Positions 1 through 9,046 of a stretch of 64,000 bases of DNA are shown here, piece after piece. The notes beneath the pieces were generated by a model. It ran no database searches, was not told the DNA's origin, and was given only the letters and a program-made list of their open reading frames with translations. Made by a program: the position numbers and the translations under genes. This DNA is from Desulfoprunum benzoelyticum. GTDB lineage: Bacteria > Desulfobacterota > Desulfobulbia > Desulfobulbales > Desulfocapsaceae. The stretch spans positions 62,001 through 126,000 of the forward strand of contig NZ_JACHEO010000006.1 of assembly GCF_014201505.1 (NCBI RefSeq). Direction: 5' to 3'. The first letter of the stretch is position 1. Each line of letters opens with the position of its first letter.

Positions 1-198
1 ATGGCTTTCGAGCACGATATCGCAGATGATGAGGTCAAAGCTCCGGGCCGTCACCGCCTCGATCGCCTCGCCGAACGAGGCCACGGCCTCGACCCGTTGA
101 TAGCCGGCCCGCTTCAGAAAAGTGCGGAAGGTGTTGCGGAGACTGGGCTCGTCATCGACAACCAGGATCGCGGCAGGTATCATCTCGTTCGGCATCAT
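1..198 (-). CDS. Response regulator receiver domain, N-terminal fragment cut by window edge
   Basis: Reading the minus strand from the ATG at 198 gives an open frame of 66 codons that runs off the window. It begins with a typical receiver core: a hydrophobic first strand ending in the acidic pair (ILVVDDEPSLR) and, about 45 residues later, the phosphoacceptor strand (LIICDIVLES). The product would therefore accept phosphate on that Asp from a partner kinase, most likely the histidine kinase two genes upstream in the same orientation. The output domain lies outside the window, so the response cannot be predicted. It starts 35 bp after the stop of the PAS membrane protein and looks like the third gene of that operon. 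Two adjacent ATG codons are possible starts. Confidence 0.85.
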   Translation of the reverse strand, partial: MMPNEMIPAAILVVDDEPSLRNTFRTFLKRAGYQRVEAVASFGEAIEAVTARSFDLIICDIVLESH

Positions 199-233
199 GA
201 CGTTGATTTGACCGGCCGCAGCCGGTTCAACCC

Positions 234-968
234 TTACTTGAAGGTGTTCATGTCGCGGAAAACCACGACTGCCCCGGTGAGCATGCCGCGGTCCCTGATC
301 GGGGTGCTGACGTATTCGACCGGAAAACTGGCGCCGTTCTTTCCCCAGAACACATCATCGCTCCGGTAGTGCACCAGACCGTCCTTGTAGGCCATGTAAA
401 TCGGACATTCTTCCATCGGATGCGGCGACCCGTCCGGCCGGGTATGGTGGATCAACCGGTGATGGCCGTTGCCGATCAGTTCTTCCGGTTCCCGGCCCAA
501 CATCAGCGAAGCGGCCCGGTTGATGAACATCACCCGGCCCTGGTTGTCGATGCCGAGGATTCCCTCACCGGCGGAATCGAGGATCAGGTGCAGCCGCTTC
601 TGCAGGCCCCGGACCTCCTCCTCGGCCTGGGTCCGCTCCGCGATCTCGCGATTGAGGGCGCCGTTGATGACCTGGAGCTCAAACACCCTCTTCTCGATCA
701 GTTCCGCAAACTGGTTCTGCATCTGACCCGACCGGTTCCGTTGTGCCTCCAACTCCTCACGCAGACCGGCCAACGTTTCCTGCTGCCGGTGCAGAGTGCG
801 TTGGACGACGTACAGAACCAGGGCCAGCAGCACAGCCAACAGGCCGAACCTGACGAAAATGGCGTTTTCCCCCGCACCACTCCCCGTCCCCTGCAGCATC
901 AGCATCAGGCCGGCATAGAGAATGAATCCAACCACCACATAGATTTTTGTCCAGACCTGGTCCCTCAT
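234..968 (-). CDS. Membrane-anchored PAS-domain protein without a kinase domain
   Basis: The 244-residue product starts with two hydrophobic helices (about residues 6-26 and 38-58), continues with a glutamine/glutamate-rich coiled coil (about 60-130), and ends with one PAS domain (about 140-244, containing LDSAGEGILGIDNQGRVMFI). There is no HisKA, HATPase or receiver domain, so it cannot phosphorylate by itself and is probably a sensory partner for the neighbouring kinase. I chose the ATG at 968 because it overlaps the stop of the upstream kinase gene by ATGA, a signature of translational coupling; a longer frame to 1019 would overlap the kinase gene more. The ligand of the PAS domain is not evident. 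Function beyond sensing is inference. Confidence 0.75.
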   Translation of the reverse strand: MRDQVWTKIYVVVGFILYAGLMLMLQGTGSGAGENAIFVRFGLLAVLLALVLYVVQRTLHRQQETLAGLREELEAQRNRSGQMQNQFAELIEKRVFELQVINGALNREIAERTQAEEEVRGLQKRLHLILDSAGEGILGIDNQGRVMFINRAASLMLGREPEELIGNGHHRLIHHTRPDGSPHPMEECPIYMAYKDGLVHYRSDDVFWGKNGASFPVEYVSTPIRDRGMLTGAVVVFRDMNTFK

Positions 969-2980
969 CCCATCCCCCCGTCCGCTTCCACCGGCAAGTC
1001 GATCTGAAACCGGGTCCATTCCCCCACCTTGCTGCGTACCCGGATGAAACCGCCATGATCACGGATCAGCCCGTGACTGATGCTCAACCCCAGCCCCGTC
1101 CCTTCGCCCTTCGGCTTGGTCGAGAAGAAGGGATCGAAAATCCGCTCCTGTATCTCCGGGGTAATGCCGATGCCGTAATCGGTGAACGTCAGGCAGATGT
1201 ATTTCCGGCCATCCTGCTGTTTCATCTCGCCCCCGATGACGAGCCGTTTTTTAGCGCAAGGTTGAGGATAGCGGCTGTTCAGGGCATACCGGGCATTGCT
1301 GATCAGGTTGAGGAAGACCTGCTGCAGCTGCTGCTCATTGCACATCAGGGGCGGCAGAGAATCGATGATATTCACCGAGCAGACAATGCCGTCCTTTTTC
1401 AGCAGATGGGCGACGAGATGGAGACTGTTGGCGATGATCGACTCGATCCTGGACAGGGCCAGTTCCTCGCCACGGTGGCGGGCGAAGGCCAGCAGGTTCG
1501 AGACGATGCCGGCGATCCGCTTGCCTTCGCTGATGATATTGTAGAGGTTGTCGGTATTGTCAGGATCCTGGGGATCATCGAGGATGATCTGGGCGTAATT
1601 GATGATACCGTTGATCGGATTGTTGATCTCATGGGCCACGCCGGAGGCCAGTTCGCCGATGGCCGCCAGTTGCGCCGCCCGGATCGCCTCGGCCCGGACC
1701 ACTTCCTCCTCGGTGAGGTTGCGGGCCAGCAGCAGTGTCGCGTTGATGTCGCCGTTTTCCTCCACCAGAGGGCTGACGGTCAGCATATAGGTGCCGTGCA
1801 GACCATGGAGCTCCGTTTCCGATATCTGCGTCCTGCGGCAACCGATGAAATCCTCGAGCGGGCAGCGATTTCCCTCCCCATGCCCGAGGTGAAGAATATC
1901 GCATACTTTCTTACCAACCACCTCCTCTCGACGCTTCTTGGCGGCGGCGCAGGTGGCCGGGTTGGCCTCGATGATGATGCTGTCGTTGGAGACCACCAGG
2001 GCCGGGTCCTGGATGGCGATGAAGATCTTTTCCCAGCGGGCGGTCAGCATGTTGAGCTGCTGGTCGGCAGCCAGCGACTCGGTCTCGTCGATGCCGATCA
2101 TTACCAGACCGACGGTCCCCTGCTCGATGTTGTGGCGGATGGAGCCGTGCCACCTGATCGATCGCTCCGTCCCCTCCCTGGTCAGCAGCGGCGCCTTGAA
2201 GTTGATATAGGCCTGGGCCCCCTTCAGGGTCTCGGAGAAGGTCTGCTGGCATTCGAGCCGCTTGTCGGGACTGATCAGGACATCGACCCAGTATTTGCCC
2301 GTGACGTCCCTCTCTCTGTAACCGCTGACCCGTTCCGCCCGGCGGTTGAAGGACAGGATCGTCCCGCAGGGACTGATGGTCACCATCAGGGCCTGGATGG
2401 TATCGACGATCTCCTTGTTGAAATCCCGCTCGATCTTCAGCTTCTGGGCGGTATCGAGGGCAAAGATCGCCAGAGCGATATCGTCGATGATGTGACCGAC
2501 GCATTCTTTTTTCTTGTCATCGAGGACAACGCCCTGCTGGTGGTCCAGAGTGACGAAGCCGTAGAACCGGCCAAGGTATCCCACCGGCCAGACCAGATAG
2601 TTGCCGACGGCCATGCCCCTGTTCGCCCCGGGGGCATCGAGGCCGAGGGAAATCGGCTCGGTGAAGGCAACCGGATCATAACCGAAGCGGGTCTTGATAC
2701 TGTCGGCGATCGATCTCTGGATAACGGTATCGGCGGAGGTCACAGGCGGGACGGAGGCGAAAGGGACATAATGATGCCGTTCTCTGTCTATCCCCCCGGC
2801 CCAGACGGAATCGCAGCCGACGACTTCTTTCAGCACGGCGCAGCATTGCTGGAAGATGAACAGCTGGCTCTGTTCTTCCGGTTCGCACAGGCTGTGTTCC
2901 CTGATCGCCGTCAACAACCGGTTGCGATGATGGAAAAACCTGAGTTGGTCGGCCTCACCTGCCGACAGCGACCTGGCCAT
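965..2980 (-). CDS. Cytoplasmic PAS sensor histidine kinase
   Basis: This 671-residue protein has no membrane segment. In order it shows a GAF-like N-terminal region (about residues 25-190), two PAS-like regions (about 200-310 and 320-430), a HisKA dimerisation domain with the phospho-accepting His near residue 450 in GVAHEINNPINGI, and a HATPase_c domain with N box (NLISNARYA), G1 box (DYGIGIT) and G2 box (GEGTGLGLSIS). It therefore autophosphorylates in response to a cytoplasmic signal and should pass phosphate to the truncated receiver protein at the window edge. The ATG at 2980 is preferred over an in-frame ATG at 3001 because GGGAG sits 6 bases before it. It is followed with ATGA overlap by the PAS membrane protein. 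The octaheme cytochrome gene lies about 220 bp upstream in the same direction. Confidence 0.9.
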   Translation of the reverse strand: MARSLSAGEADQLRFFHHRNRLLTAIREHSLCEPEEQSQLFIFQQCCAVLKEVVGCDSVWAGGIDRERHHYVPFASVPPVTSADTVIQRSIADSIKTRFGYDPVAFTEPISLGLDAPGANRGMAVGNYLVWPVGYLGRFYGFVTLDHQQGVVLDDKKKECVGHIIDDIALAIFALDTAQKLKIERDFNKEIVDTIQALMVTISPCGTILSFNRRAERVSGYRERDVTGKYWVDVLISPDKRLECQQTFSETLKGAQAYINFKAPLLTREGTERSIRWHGSIRHNIEQGTVGLVMIGIDETESLAADQQLNMLTARWEKIFIAIQDPALVVSNDSIIIEANPATCAAAKKRREEVVGKKVCDILHLGHGEGNRCPLEDFIGCRRTQISETELHGLHGTYMLTVSPLVEENGDINATLLLARNLTEEEVVRAEAIRAAQLAAIGELASGVAHEINNPINGIINYAQIILDDPQDPDNTDNLYNIISEGKRIAGIVSNLLAFARHRGEELALSRIESIIANSLHLVAHLLKKDGIVCSVNIIDSLPPLMCNEQQLQQVFLNLISNARYALNSRYPQPCAKKRLVIGGEMKQQDGRKYICLTFTDYGIGITPEIQERIFDPFFSTKPKGEGTGLGLSISHGLIRDHGGFIRVRSKVGEWTRFQIDLPVEADGGMG

Positions 2981-3198
2981 CTCTGCTCCCTGGTACCACA
3001 TCGGTCATGCAGCAGAATGACAGACAGTCCCGTTGACCGTCTATCCGGATTGTTCCTCCCTCCTGAATCTCATCACCCCCCCGGCCATGTCATCGACGGT
3101 TCCCGCCTTTTTTCCTGCCGACATCAGGGCTTTCCTGCGGCCGTCGCGGACCGGCAACCGTCATCGTTGCCTGTTGCGGCCGGCTCACGCCGAGGCGC

Positions 3199-4713
3199 TC
3201 ATTTTTTCGACGCCTTGCCGTCGAGTTTATCATAGAGTTTGAGGTGTTCGTGGAGGCGATACAGTTGTTCGGTCGTCTGGTAGCGACCGTCGGCAAACAC
3301 CCCGTAGTCGCCGCCGCCGGCCATCGCCGAGGCAAACCGCGTCGTGTTGGCGTTGAACAGCCAGATCGAGGTCCACATCCGTTCCGCTTCCTCGTCGAAG
3401 ATATTGTCCTTCTGCGGCAGGCCGCGGGCATGGCCCCTCTCCCAGATATCCATGATGATCCTGGTGGCTTCATGGGTATTGGCGTTGGTGCGGGCGATGG
3501 TGTTGTCGAGGCGGAGGAAGTGTTCGTCGACCCAGCCTGTGGCGTGACAGGACAGACAGATCGTCTTCATCCTGGTGTTGCGCACCTCCTGCTCCTCCCT
3601 GGTGATGACATGGGCGGCGACCGCAGTGCCGTCCATCTCCACCGCCAGGGGCAGGCCGATGGAGTTGCGCACCTCCTTGAGATCGGCATGGACCGGGTGG
3701 GGATGGGCATAAGGGACGCCGAACAACCGCCAGGCCAGACGGTCGTTGAACTGATGGGTCCGCTCGGCGATGACCGTCTGATCGGGTGACACCAGCAGGC
3801 TGGCGTGGCAGGCGGCACAGGTCGGGGCGGTGAAATCCTTGCCGACGACCCACGGCACGTTGTCGAAATTATAGTTTTTCCCCAGGGAATTATAGATGTT
3901 GCCATGCTTGCTGACTTCATAGACCTTGTAGGCCGGGACATCCGGCCCCTTGTGGCACTCCGAGCAGGTGTACGGTTTGCGCGCCATCTCGATGGAAAAC
4001 TCGTGGCGGCCGTGACAGGCGGTGCAGGCGCCCCGGCTGCCGTCGGGATTGATGCGGCCGACCCCCTGATTGGGCCAGCCTTCAAGGACCGGGAACTCCA
4101 GCTCGCCGTAGTCCGACTCCCTGGTCGCCATCCCCTTGACCTCGATCCTGGTGCCGTGGCAGTACAGGCATGACTCGTATTCGGTGCGGTCGTCGATCTC
4201 CCCCTTCACCAGCTCGCCGTCCTGCCGCTGATAGGTGGTGTTGACGGCAGCGATGAAATCACGGTACAGGCTGTTGTCGACCAGATTGCCGTAGGCATGG
4301 GCCATGATATTCTTGCCATATTGAGCGACCTCGGTGCTGTGGCAGGTGGCGCAGTCATCCGGGCTGACGACGACGTTGATCTTGTAGCCGTTATGGTCGA
4401 AGGAGTCGGCATGACGGTCGGGGCGCAGCGAATGGCACTCGTAGCAGCCGACGACCACGTCCCGCAGCGGTTCGGCAATCTCCGTCGCCGACACCCGTCG
4501 ACTGATCGCCTCCTGCTGCAGCGCGCCCGCCGGCGTCGTCCGGCTGTGGCGGCTCTTCTCCCAGGAGGCCACCAGCCCGGGATGCAATTCGCGGTGGCAA
4601 CCAAGACACTCCTCGGTTTCCGGACTGATACCGGCATCCTCCCCGTGGGTGGTGACGGCCGCAGCCAGGATAAGAGAAGCGGACAGCAGCAAGCGAGATA
4701 ACAAGCTCTTCAT
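3199..4713 (-). CDS. Octaheme c-type cytochrome, hydroxylamine oxidoreductase-like
   Basis: The 504-residue product has a Sec signal peptide (about residues 1-24) and eight CXXCH heme-binding motifs: CLGCH 36, CYECH 90, CATCH 121, CLYCH 182, CTACH 230, CSECH 250, CAACH 299 and CLSCH 386. Eight hemes with this spacing, followed by a long C-terminal helical region ending in a GGGDYG motif, match the octaheme HAO (hydroxylamine dehydrogenase-like) family. It should be a periplasmic redox enzyme acting on a small nitrogen or sulfur compound. In anaerobes, HAO-like proteins without the cross-linked catalytic Tyr are thought to act reductively; I cannot settle the Tyr without an alignment. GGGGGAA lies upstream of the ATG. 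No quinol-linked partner (NapC/NrfH type) is adjacent. A two-component system follows on the same strand. Confidence 0.85.
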   Translation of the reverse strand: MKSLLSRLLLSASLILAAAVTTHGEDAGISPETEECLGCHRELHPGLVASWEKSRHSRTTPAGALQQEAISRRVSATEIAEPLRDVVVGCYECHSLRPDRHADSFDHNGYKINVVVSPDDCATCHSTEVAQYGKNIMAHAYGNLVDNSLYRDFIAAVNTTYQRQDGELVKGEIDDRTEYESCLYCHGTRIEVKGMATRESDYGELEFPVLEGWPNQGVGRINPDGSRGACTACHGRHEFSIEMARKPYTCSECHKGPDVPAYKVYEVSKHGNIYNSLGKNYNFDNVPWVVGKDFTAPTCAACHASLLVSPDQTVIAERTHQFNDRLAWRLFGVPYAHPHPVHADLKEVRNSIGLPLAVEMDGTAVAAHVITREEQEVRNTRMKTICLSCHATGWVDEHFLRLDNTIARTNANTHEATRIIMDIWERGHARGLPQKDNIFDEEAERMWTSIWLFNANTTRFASAMAGGGDYGVFADGRYQTTEQLYRLHEHLKLYDKLDGKASKK

Positions 4714-5426
4714 GGAATATTCCCCCGTCGGTGTTTATGGCGTCTGATCACGGCCGCCGGCCTTGACCCTTGCGGTCTTCAAAGTAGCTCGATGGGAAGC
4801 AATCGAAAATCGATATCCCGATCCGGCATACAGTCGATTTGCGATTGTTTCGGATCCAGGCGGCTACATCGGGAAGACAATTCGTCAGCATCATCGACCC
4901 GGCCAGTCAACCTGCCCATATTGCATTCATTTCTGATTTGATCACAATGACATGGCAGTTGGCAAGTTCTTCTCCGCTTTTTCCCGGCAAGGCGGAGAAA
5001 ATCCGGCCGGTCCCAACCCCCCAACCTCCCTTTCATTACGCCGGCATTTCTTGACAACCATCATTTACAACAAATCATTACAACCCATCTTGACAGCATG
5101 ATGACAATACCACAATATAACATATACACATAATTTCCCACAACGATCGTGGACCACTGCTCTCAGTTCTCGAGAGGCGGATGCGTTATCGGCCCCGAAG
5201 GACCCATTCAGGGTTTTGAAATCTTGACGCCACCCGTCGACCCCAACGGCAATGGGACCATGCGGCAAATCCAGGCCTTCCGACTGGTCCGTGAAAGCAA
5301 AGGGAAAAAGGCGACGATGCCGAACCGGTCGCTCTCCATCCCGGAACAGGGATGAAGGGATTGATCAAAAATCAACAGGCTGCCGGGTCAATTGCTCAAT
5401 TCACAACAACAATCAAGGGAGACGAC
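4714..5426. other. Long divergent intergenic region between octaheme cytochrome and selenoprotein genes
   Basis: About 700 bp without a convincing gene separates two divergently transcribed redox genes. The stretch 5045-5135 is much more A+T-rich than its surroundings and contains two TTGACA hexamers, at 5051-5056 and 5090-5095, compatible with -35 elements of tandem promoters reading right. The matching -10 hexamers are imperfect (CAATAT at 17-bp spacing for the second). Short open frames here show no codon bias or family resemblance. Confidence 0.45.
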
Positions 5427-6785
5427 ATGAAAAAAGGAGAAAAACTGGTAATTGTGGGATGCAGTGGTTCAGGCGGCCCCGCCGCCATGATGGCAAAAAA
5501 ACTCATGCCGGAAATCGATGTCACCATCATTCGCAAAGAGGAGTTCTTCATCGTCAGATGAGCGCTTCCGCATGTCGTAGCCGGTCTGGCTGCCAGTAAA
5601 TCAATTGTTGTTCCCGATACGATGCTTGCAGGCATGGGTATTCATGTTGTTCAGGATGAAGTGACCAGGGTGGACGCCGCTCAAAAGGCTGTTTTTGTAT
5701 CCGGCGGCGGTACATATCCCTATGACAAGCTCTACCTGGCGACCGGGTCCAGTTCGTTTGTCCCGCCGATCGAAGGCAGGGATCTCGCAGGCGTCATGAC
5801 CTTGCGGGGGCTCCCCGATGCCGAGAAGATCAAGACCTGGCTGGCCGAAAAAAAACCCAAACACATCGTATGTATCGGCGCTGGTTTCATCAGCATGGAG
5901 ATCGCGTCGCTGCTGGCGGAGACCAACCCCGACAGCTTCGCTATCACCGTCGTCGAACTGATGGATCGACCGCTTCCCCTGATGCTCGACAAAGACATGA
6001 GCGATGTTGTCCGGGAATATCTCGAGGGCAAAGGTCTGCAAATCCGGACAGGAGTAAAGGTCGAAAAGCTGACAGGACAAGACGGGAAAGTCACCGGCGT
6101 TACTCTGTCTTCCGGCGAAACCCTTGACGCCGACATGGTGTTCATGAATGTCGGGGTGCGCCCCAACACGCAGCTCGCCACCGATATCGGCCTCGAGATG
6201 GGGCGGTTCGGGATCAAGGTCAACGCCTATCAGGAGACGTCCGATCCACACATCCTGGCCGGCGGGGACTGTGTTGAAAAAATCAATTTCATCACCGGCA
6301 AACCGACGCCGGGACAACTGAGGGGGCCGGCGGTGGTCCAGGGTCGGTTGGCCGCCAAACGGCTTGCCGGGTTCGATATCGCCTTCCCCGGGGTACTCGA
6401 TGCCGGCGGCTGCAAGATGTTTGACATGACGATCGCCGCCACCGGACTCACCGAAGAAAACGCGATCAGAGAGGGGTTTACTCCCGTGAGTGCCGTCGTT
6501 GACTCCCGCAGCAAACATGGCATGATTCCCGGGATGAAGCCGTGGAAGTTGAAATTGGTGTTTGACAAAAACACCCGCAAACTGCTCGGCGGCCAGATCG
6601 TCAGCCAGGCCATCGCCCCTGCCAGAGAAATCGATGCCGTTACCGCATGTATCCTCGGCGGGAAAACCATGGCTGACCTGACGACGTTCACATCGGCCTG
6701 CAACCCGGACATCTCCTCCGAACCGAGCGCCGAGCCGATAACGATTGCCGCCGAACAGGCGCTGCAGAAGGTCAGGAACGGCTAA
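5427..6785 (+). CDS. Selenocysteine-containing FAD/NAD(P) disulfide oxidoreductase (CoA-disulfide reductase / NADH oxidase-like)
   Basis: The gene is an ATG-started frame (GGGAG 7 bases upstream) interrupted only by TGA at 5559-5561, codon 45, after which the same frame continues to 6785. Read through, it gives 452 residues, the normal length of the CoA-disulfide reductase/NADH oxidase family. Visible parts are an N-terminal dinucleotide fold (IVGCSGSGGPAAM), FFIVR-U-ALPHVVAG, a second NAD(P)-binding fold (CIGAGFISMEIA), an FAD site (GGDCVEKI) and the C-terminal dimerisation domain. In the family the residue at the TGA is the redox cysteine that attacks the disulfide or peroxide substrate, so selenocysteine is the natural reading. 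A SECIS-like hairpin lies at 5577-5593. The substrate is unknown. A sequencing error is the main alternative, made unlikely by the hairpin. Confidence 0.85.
5577..5593 (+). promoter_or_regulatory. Bacterial SECIS element
   Basis: The sequence GTAGCC-GGTCT-GGCTGC forms a 6-bp stem (one G-U pair) closed by a GGUCU loop. It begins 15 nt after the TGA at 5559-5561 and lies within the coding frame. The E. coli fdhF SECIS also has a short stem with GGUCU at the apex, about 11 nt after UGA; the GU of this loop is what SelB recognises. Position and loop both fit. Confidence 0.8.
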
Positions 6786-6934
6786 GACACCCCGCCCCCT
6801 TTGCCCGCAGGTCGGCGGCTCCATGTTCCCCGGCGCCGTGCCGGAGACAACCTGGATCCGCCGACCATTGCTGTTGGGATGCGACGGCAACAACCACATG
6901 CATTTTCCCCGGGTACTTGTGAGCAGGGCGTAAG

Positions 6935-8347
6935 ATGCCCGAAGCAACCTCGGACGAGGGGCGAGCCACGGCGATGGGTACGAAAAAACCAGCGAACACG
7001 ACACCCGCCTCAACCGAAGCGATCCTCGAGAGCATCTCCGATGGAGTCTTTACGGTCGACAGGGATTGGAACGTGGCATCGTTCAACCGGGCCGCCGAGG
7101 AGATTACCGGCATCCCCCGTCGGGAGGCGATCGGCCGGCCGTGCTCGGAGGTCCTCCGTTCGAACATGTGCGGCGACCACTGCCCCCTCCAGCAGACCCT
7201 CACAAGCGGCCGCCCGATTATCGGCAGATCCGGCTATTTCATCAATGCCGACGGAGACCGCATCCCGATCAGCATCTCCACCGCCGTCCTGCGTGATAGT
7301 GGCGGCACGGTCATCGGCGGGGCGGAGACATTTCGCGATCTCTCCGAGGTCGAGGCACTGCGCCAGGAACTCAACGGCAAGGCCCACGTCGGCGACCTGA
7401 CCAGCAGGAGCCCGGTGATGCAGAAACTGTTCGCCATCCTGCCGGCCATCGCCGCCAGTCCAAGCACGGTCCTCGTCCTTGGCGAAACCGGCACCGGCAA
7501 GGAACTGGTGGCCCATACCCTCCATGACCTCAGCCCCCGCAGCCGCAGGCCGTTCATCGCCGTCAACTGCGGGGCCCTGCCCGACACCCTGCTCGAATCG
7601 GAGCTTTTCGGCTACAAGGCCGGGGCCTTCACCGGAGCGGCCAAGGACAAACAGGGACGTTTCGCCCTGGCCGAGGGCGGAACGATCTTCCTCGACGAGA
7701 TCGGTGATATCACTCCTGCCCTCCAGGTCAGATTGCTGAGGGTGTTGCAGGAAAAATGCTACGAACCTCTCGGCGCCGTTCGGTCGGAGACGACCAATGC
7801 CAGGGTCGTCGTCGCCACCAACAGAGATCTCACCGCACTGGTCAAAAAGGATCTCTTCCGTGAAGATCTCTACTATCGCATCAACATCATCCGCATCGAG
7901 CTGCCGGCCCTGCGGCACCGCAAGGAAGACATCCCGCTGCTGGTCGACCGCTTCATCGACCGCTTCAACCGGCGGCAGCAAAAAGCCGTCACCGGCATCA
8001 GTACGGAGGCCCTGTCCCTGCTGATGACCCACGACTGGCCCGGCAACATCCGGGAACTGGAAAATCTCGTCGAACGGGCCTTCATTCTCTGTACGGAGGG
8101 GAACATCGACCTTGCCCACCTCCCCGGCGAACTGCTTCCCCATCACCCGGCAACGGCCGGGAAATCCAACCTGCGGACCGTCCGCTCCACCGTCGACGCC
8201 CAGGCGATCCAGACAGCGCTGGAGCGCAACGGTTTCAACCGCCTGGCAGCGGCCCGGGAATTGGGTATTCATAAAACGACCCTGTTCCGCCGGCTCAAAA
8301 AACTCGGCATACCCCTGCCGGTCAAGGACGGACGCAACCGCCGCTAA
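6935..8347 (+). CDS. Sigma-54-dependent transcriptional activator with N-terminal PAS domain
   Basis: The 470-residue product has a PAS domain (about residues 25-145, ISDGVFTVDRDWN), a sigma-54 interaction AAA+ domain with Walker A GETGTGKE near 183, the GAFTGA loop that contacts sigma-54, Walker B (TIFLDEIGD), and a Fis-type helix-turn-helix at the C-terminus (RLAAARELGIHKTTLFRRL). There is no receiver domain, so it responds directly to a small molecule, metal center or redox state sensed by the PAS domain. The PAS contains a CGDHC pair of cysteines near residues 75-79. The obvious target is the -24/-12 promoter about 150 bp downstream of its stop codon. An internal ATG at 6974 is an alternative start. 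Confidence 0.92.
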   Translation: MPEATSDEGRATAMGTKKPANTTPASTEAILESISDGVFTVDRDWNVASFNRAAEEITGIPRREAIGRPCSEVLRSNMCGDHCPLQQTLTSGRPIIGRSGYFINADGDRIPISISTAVLRDSGGTVIGGAETFRDLSEVEALRQELNGKAHVGDLTSRSPVMQKLFAILPAIAASPSTVLVLGETGTGKELVAHTLHDLSPRSRRPFIAVNCGALPDTLLESELFGYKAGAFTGAAKDKQGRFALAEGGTIFLDEIGDITPALQVRLLRVLQEKCYEPLGAVRSETTNARVVVATNRDLTALVKKDLFREDLYYRINIIRIELPALRHRKEDIPLLVDRFIDRFNRRQQKAVTGISTEALSLLMTHDWPGNIRELENLVERAFILCTEGNIDLAHLPGELLPHHPATAGKSNLRTVRSTVDAQAIQTALERNGFNRLAAARELGIHKTTLFRRLKKLGIPLPVKDGRNRR

Positions 8348-8492
8348 GTTTGACAGTAGCCTTTTCGCACCACAATTATGACTGGTACAGGGGCGTTGTT
8401 GCTTTCCTGCGACGTCCTCGGCTCCGCATTCCCTCGATTTTTACAGTTTAAAATTAGATATTTACATACCTATCGGCTGCTATCTGATACTC

Positions 8493-8508
8493 TGGCACTA
8501 CTTTTGCT
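8493..8508 (+). promoter_or_regulatory. Sigma-54 (-24/-12) promoter
   Basis: TGGCAC-TACTT-TTGCT matches the sigma-54 consensus TGGCAC-N5-TTGC exactly in both conserved blocks and in spacing. It lies 29 bases before the ATG of the NifX-like gene and just after the gene for a sigma-54 activator. The 145 bp upstream are A+T-rich in part and would hold the activator sites; an imperfect inverted repeat GTTGC-N6-GCGAC near 8398-8413 is a weak candidate. Confidence 0.9.
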
Positions 8509-8536
8509 TATACTATTACAACGGAGGGGAGATCTG

Positions 8537-9022
8537 ATGAAAACGGCCTTTCCATACTGGCGCCATCGCATCGCCCCGGTGTTCGATACCGCCCGGCAGA
8601 TCCTGGTTGTGACGTCGGACGCGGGGATGACCACCGGCAAGACCGAGGTGACTCTGGCGGATGGCCACCCGACCGCGAAGCTTCTGCCCCTGGTTGAATT
8701 ACAGGTTGACAGCCTTGTCTGCGGCGCGATCTCCAGCCAGGTTCGCCAGATGGCCGTGTTCTACGGAATCACGGTTGTTCCCTTTATCGCCGGTGATCTT
8801 GACGCCATCGTACGCCTCTGGCTGGCCGGGAAACTTGCCGGTGACGCCAATGCGATGCCGGGTTGCCGCCGGCGCTGGGGGAGACGGTCGCGAGACGCTT
8901 CTTTGGAGAACGTCGCACCTGAGGAGCTCAAGGCGCAAAACGAACCGCAAGACCGCCTCCGAATTGCACGGCACGGCAGACATTCAGCCTGCCAGGCCGC
9001 AGCCAGGCGGCGGAAAATATGA
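8537..9022 (+). CDS. NifX/NifB-associated dinitrogenase iron-molybdenum cofactor-binding family protein
   Basis: The 161-residue product begins with the alpha/beta fold of the NifX/NafY/NifB C-terminal family: an N-terminal strand (RIAPVFDTARQILVV), then LVELQVDSLVCGAIS, VVPFIAGDLDAIVRLWLAG and an AMPGC end. Proteins of this family bind iron-sulfur or Fe-Mo clusters; stand-alone copies outside nitrogenase operons are common in sulfate reducers and have no settled function. The C-terminal 50 residues are Arg/Gln-rich and probably disordered. The start at 8537 follows AGGGGAG with good spacing and sits just behind the sigma-54 promoter. It leads a cluster with the DUF5320 and metallo-hydrolase genes. 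Confidence 0.8.
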   Translation: MKTAFPYWRHRIAPVFDTARQILVVTSDAGMTTGKTEVTLADGHPTAKLLPLVELQVDSLVCGAISSQVRQMAVFYGITVVPFIAGDLDAIVRLWLAGKLAGDANAMPGCRRRWGRRSRDASLENVAPEELKAQNEPQDRLRIARHGRHSACQAAARRRKI

Positions 9023-9046
9023 ATCTTCACCGAAGGGGGTAGCACC

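Noticed and set aside
947-3235. 762-codon open frame antisense to the histidine kinase
   Set aside because: Composition is that of a shadow frame of a G+C-rich gene, with no domain; the opposite strand has full kinase motifs.
4955-4975. TGGCAG...TTGGCA as a sigma-54 site before the selenoprotein gene
   Set aside because: GG and GC dinucleotides are 8 bp apart, not the required 12.
5149-5355. 68-codon frame before the selenoprotein gene
   Set aside because: No ribosome site, no family likeness; sits in the promoter region.
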